From Chitinophaga sp. S165 (lineage in GTDB: Bacteria; Bacteroidota; Bacteroidia; Chitinophagales; Chitinophagaceae), in NCBI RefSeq assembly GCF_003182155.1, contig NZ_QGTG01000013.1, forward strand, positions 1-64,000: a stretch of 64,000 nt of DNA, read 5' to 3'. The notes under the pieces are model-generated. The model made no database searches and was not told the DNA's origin. It worked only from the letters and a program-made list of their open reading frames with translations. A program made the translations under genes and the position numbers. Of the stretch, positions 62,668-64,000 are shown piece after piece (the first letter of the stretch is position 1; every line of letters starts with the position of its first letter).

Positions 62668-63588
62668 ATGAATAAGCTCGTGTTAGCACTGTTGACTATC
62701 GGTTTACTGGCCGGTTGCGGATCAAAAAACAAGAATTCAGGAAAGGGTGCCTTCACGTTTGAGGATTTCCGTCATTTATTTACAGAGGCGAAATTGCCTT
62801 ATAAACTGACGCCGGAAACCCTGGTGGAAAAATCAGCCGATTCTGCCGCTATTTCGCCAGAGGTGATGAAACAGTTCCTGACCGATACGTTAGGAATATC
62901 CGACTTTCCGGAAGGAACTGTGATCAAATTCTATCCGCTGGCCGCGATAGATGGTGCTGCCGTGAATTATTTTGTGGTGAAAGCTATAGGTAAGTCAACC
63001 ACTACCGCGTATGTATGCTTCCTTGATAAAAAAGGTCATTACCTGAACCGGCTTGCAGTGGCGAAGGTGGAGAATAAAAAAGACCAGCATTATTTCTCGA
63101 TAGATACCCGTCAGGTCATCAAGGTGACTAACGAGCATGAGCTTAGCCCCGGACGCACTGCCACCAGAGAAGATTTCTATGGTGTTGGTGAAGATGGAAA
63201 GACGACACTGATCATGACTAACTCCAGCGGAGACGCCGCTGCAGGCCAGATCTTTAATCCGATCGACACATTACCAGGTAAACATAAATTGTCGGGCGAT
63301 TATCTTTCCGGCGAAACCAGCATTGTATCTATCCGCGATGGAGATGATCCGAAGTCATTCCTGTTTTTCATTACTTTCTCAAACGAGAAAACAGGTTGTA
63401 AAGGCGAGTTGTCAGGAACAGGACATTTTACAAGTGCTAATAAAGGTGAATACAAAGACAAAGAAACAGATTGTGGTATTGCATTCCAGTTTGCTTCAGG
63501 CAGGGTAAGCATCAGAGAGATTGGCGGATGTGGCGCCTATAGGGGAGTACGGTGTTTCTTTGAAGGAAGTTACAGCAAGAAAAAGTAA
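62668..63588 (+). CDS. Lipoprotein of unknown function
   Basis: From ATG 62668 it has 306 residues, with a lipoprotein signal MNKLVLALLTIGLLAGC and lipid-attached Cys17. A longer frame from 62578 begins with TTG and would bury the signal peptide. The mature part is beta-rich with no recognised motif. Four late cysteines (in KTGCKGEL, KETDCGIAF, IGGCGAYRG and VRCFFEG) might form disulfides. It is divergent from the metal repressor and may share its operator. Confidence 0.75.
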   Translation: MNKLVLALLTIGLLAGCGSKNKNSGKGAFTFEDFRHLFTEAKLPYKLTPETLVEKSADSAAISPEVMKQFLTDTLGISDFPEGTVIKFYPLAAIDGAAVNYFVVKAIGKSTTTAYVCFLDKKGHYLNRLAVAKVENKKDQHYFSIDTRQVIKVTNEHELSPGRTATREDFYGVGEDGKTTLIMTNSSGDAAAGQIFNPIDTLPGKHKLSGDYLSGETSIVSIRDGDDPKSFLFFITFSNEKTGCKGELSGTGHFTSANKGEYKDKETDCGIAFQFASGRVSIREIGGCGAYRGVRCFFEGSYSKKK

Positions 63589-63610
63589 GTACGATTTAGT
63601 ATAAGAACAG

Positions 63611-63643
63611 ACTCCGCTTCATGTAATGGGGCGGAGTTTTTTT
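63611..63643. terminator. Terminator between convergent lipoprotein and aat genes
   Basis: ACTCCGCTTCAT (63611-63622) and ATGGGGCGGAGT (63626-63637) form a 12-bp stem with two G-T pairs, followed by TTTTTTAT. Confidence 0.88.
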
Positions 63644-64000
63644 ATTGGGATTTTTTGATGATGGTAAGGAACTCTTCACGGGGTATCATTCTTGCTCCCA
63701 GAGAAGCCAGATGCTCCGAATATACCTGGCAGTCTATCATTTCAAGGCCTTGCGCAGCCGCATATTGCACAAAAGTGATAAAGGCAGCTTTGGATGCATT
63801 GCTGACACGCGCAAACATGGACTCGCCAAAGAAGCAATCTCCTATCTGGATACCATAGAACCCGCCTACCAGCTCATCATCCTGCCAGCACTCAATTGAA
63901 AGTGCATAACCGGCTTCATGCAGGGCAATGTAGGCTTTTTCAATGTCTCTGGTGATCCAGGTACCATCCTGACCGGGCCGGGGCGCCTGCTGGCAGCCTC
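63642..64000 (-). CDS. aat: Leucyl/phenylalanyl-tRNA-protein transferase (partial)
   Basis: Aat adds Leu or Phe to proteins with N-terminal Arg or Lys, marking them for the ClpS/ClpAP N-end rule pathway. The window holds only the C-terminal 118 residues; the 5' part lies beyond the right edge. Family segments visible are DGTWIT, AYIALHEAGYA, ELVGGFYGI, CFFGESMF, the DCQ motif in MIDCQVYSEHL and ASLGARMI. The stop TAA is at 63644-63642. Confidence 0.93.
   Translation of the reverse strand, partial: GCQQAPRPGQDGTWITRDIEKAYIALHEAGYALSIECWQDDELVGGFYGIQIGDCFFGESMFARVSNASKAAFITFVQYAAAQGLEMIDCQVYSEHLASLGARMIPREEFLTIIKKSQ

Overview
The window looks like a chromosomal segment of a Bacteroidota bacterium, most likely Chitinophagaceae (Chitinophaga-like). 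This is inferred from gene content and signals, not from a database search. The signs are a T9SS type A C-terminal sorting domain, a PorW/SprE-like T9SS protein, a Porin_10-type porin, DUF4407 and DUF4288 proteins, a HEPN-tailed nitrite/sulfite reductase, a tRNA gene without an encoded CCA, and repeated promoters of the Bacteroidota type (TTG or TTTG, about 19 bases, TAnnTTTG). No phage, transposase, CRISPR array or rRNA was seen. Positions were worked out by hand from the sequence.

Layout. 1-6.6 kb: end of an unknown coiled-coil-tailed protein, tRNA-Asp, accA, dapA, rnz with a STAS-domain gene, and clpC. 7.1-12.2 kb: three exported surface proteins; two are tail-fibre-like paralogues flanking a T9SS cargo protein. 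12.3-20.6 kb: cmk, a candidate structured RNA, a TPR histidine kinase with its LytTR regulator, ispH, a rhomboid protease and rpsA. 20.9-25.7 kb: a HAD phosphatase and a sulfur operon (sulfite reductase, cobA/sumT, siroheme synthase). 25.7-26.7 kb: a gene-poor kilobase with strong hairpins and a terminator. 26.7-38.7 kb: HD hydrolase, acyl-CoA thioesterase, pyrG, yidC, M28 peptidase, PBP1A and the PorW/SprE-like protein. 38.9-43.7 kb: a membrane stub related to M23 peptidases, bactofilin, two atpZ/atpI-position genes, a SprT-like protein, DUF4407 and sucC. 43.8-52.1 kb: purine nucleoside phosphorylase, a porin, a small metal-related cluster (Cys-rich protein, HMA protein, outer-membrane protein, CCK-tailed micropeptide), an L,D-transpeptidase and an AraC regulator. 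52.2-64 kb: aldo/keto reductase, two unrelated NADP isocitrate dehydrogenases side by side, SGNH hydrolase, LiaF-like and DUF4288 proteins, a LytS/LytR pair, mntR with an Nramp-USP fusion, a lipoprotein and a partial aat.

The most interesting signal is upstream of the sulfite reductase. A good promoter is followed by a 21-codon ORF with three Cys codons clustered at positions 7, 12 and 14, then by a strong intrinsic terminator. Its 5' arm (GCCTCC) can instead pair with GGAGGC at the end of the small ORF. This is the layout of a ribosome-mediated, cysteine-responsive attenuator for sulfite reduction and siroheme synthesis.

Other unexplained structure includes two candidate structured RNAs, each ending in an intrinsic terminator (about 13.0-13.37 kb and 26.06-26.41 kb). 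There is also a family of intergenic repeats with an 11-base period at three loci, one of which forms a perfect 42-base-arm palindrome.
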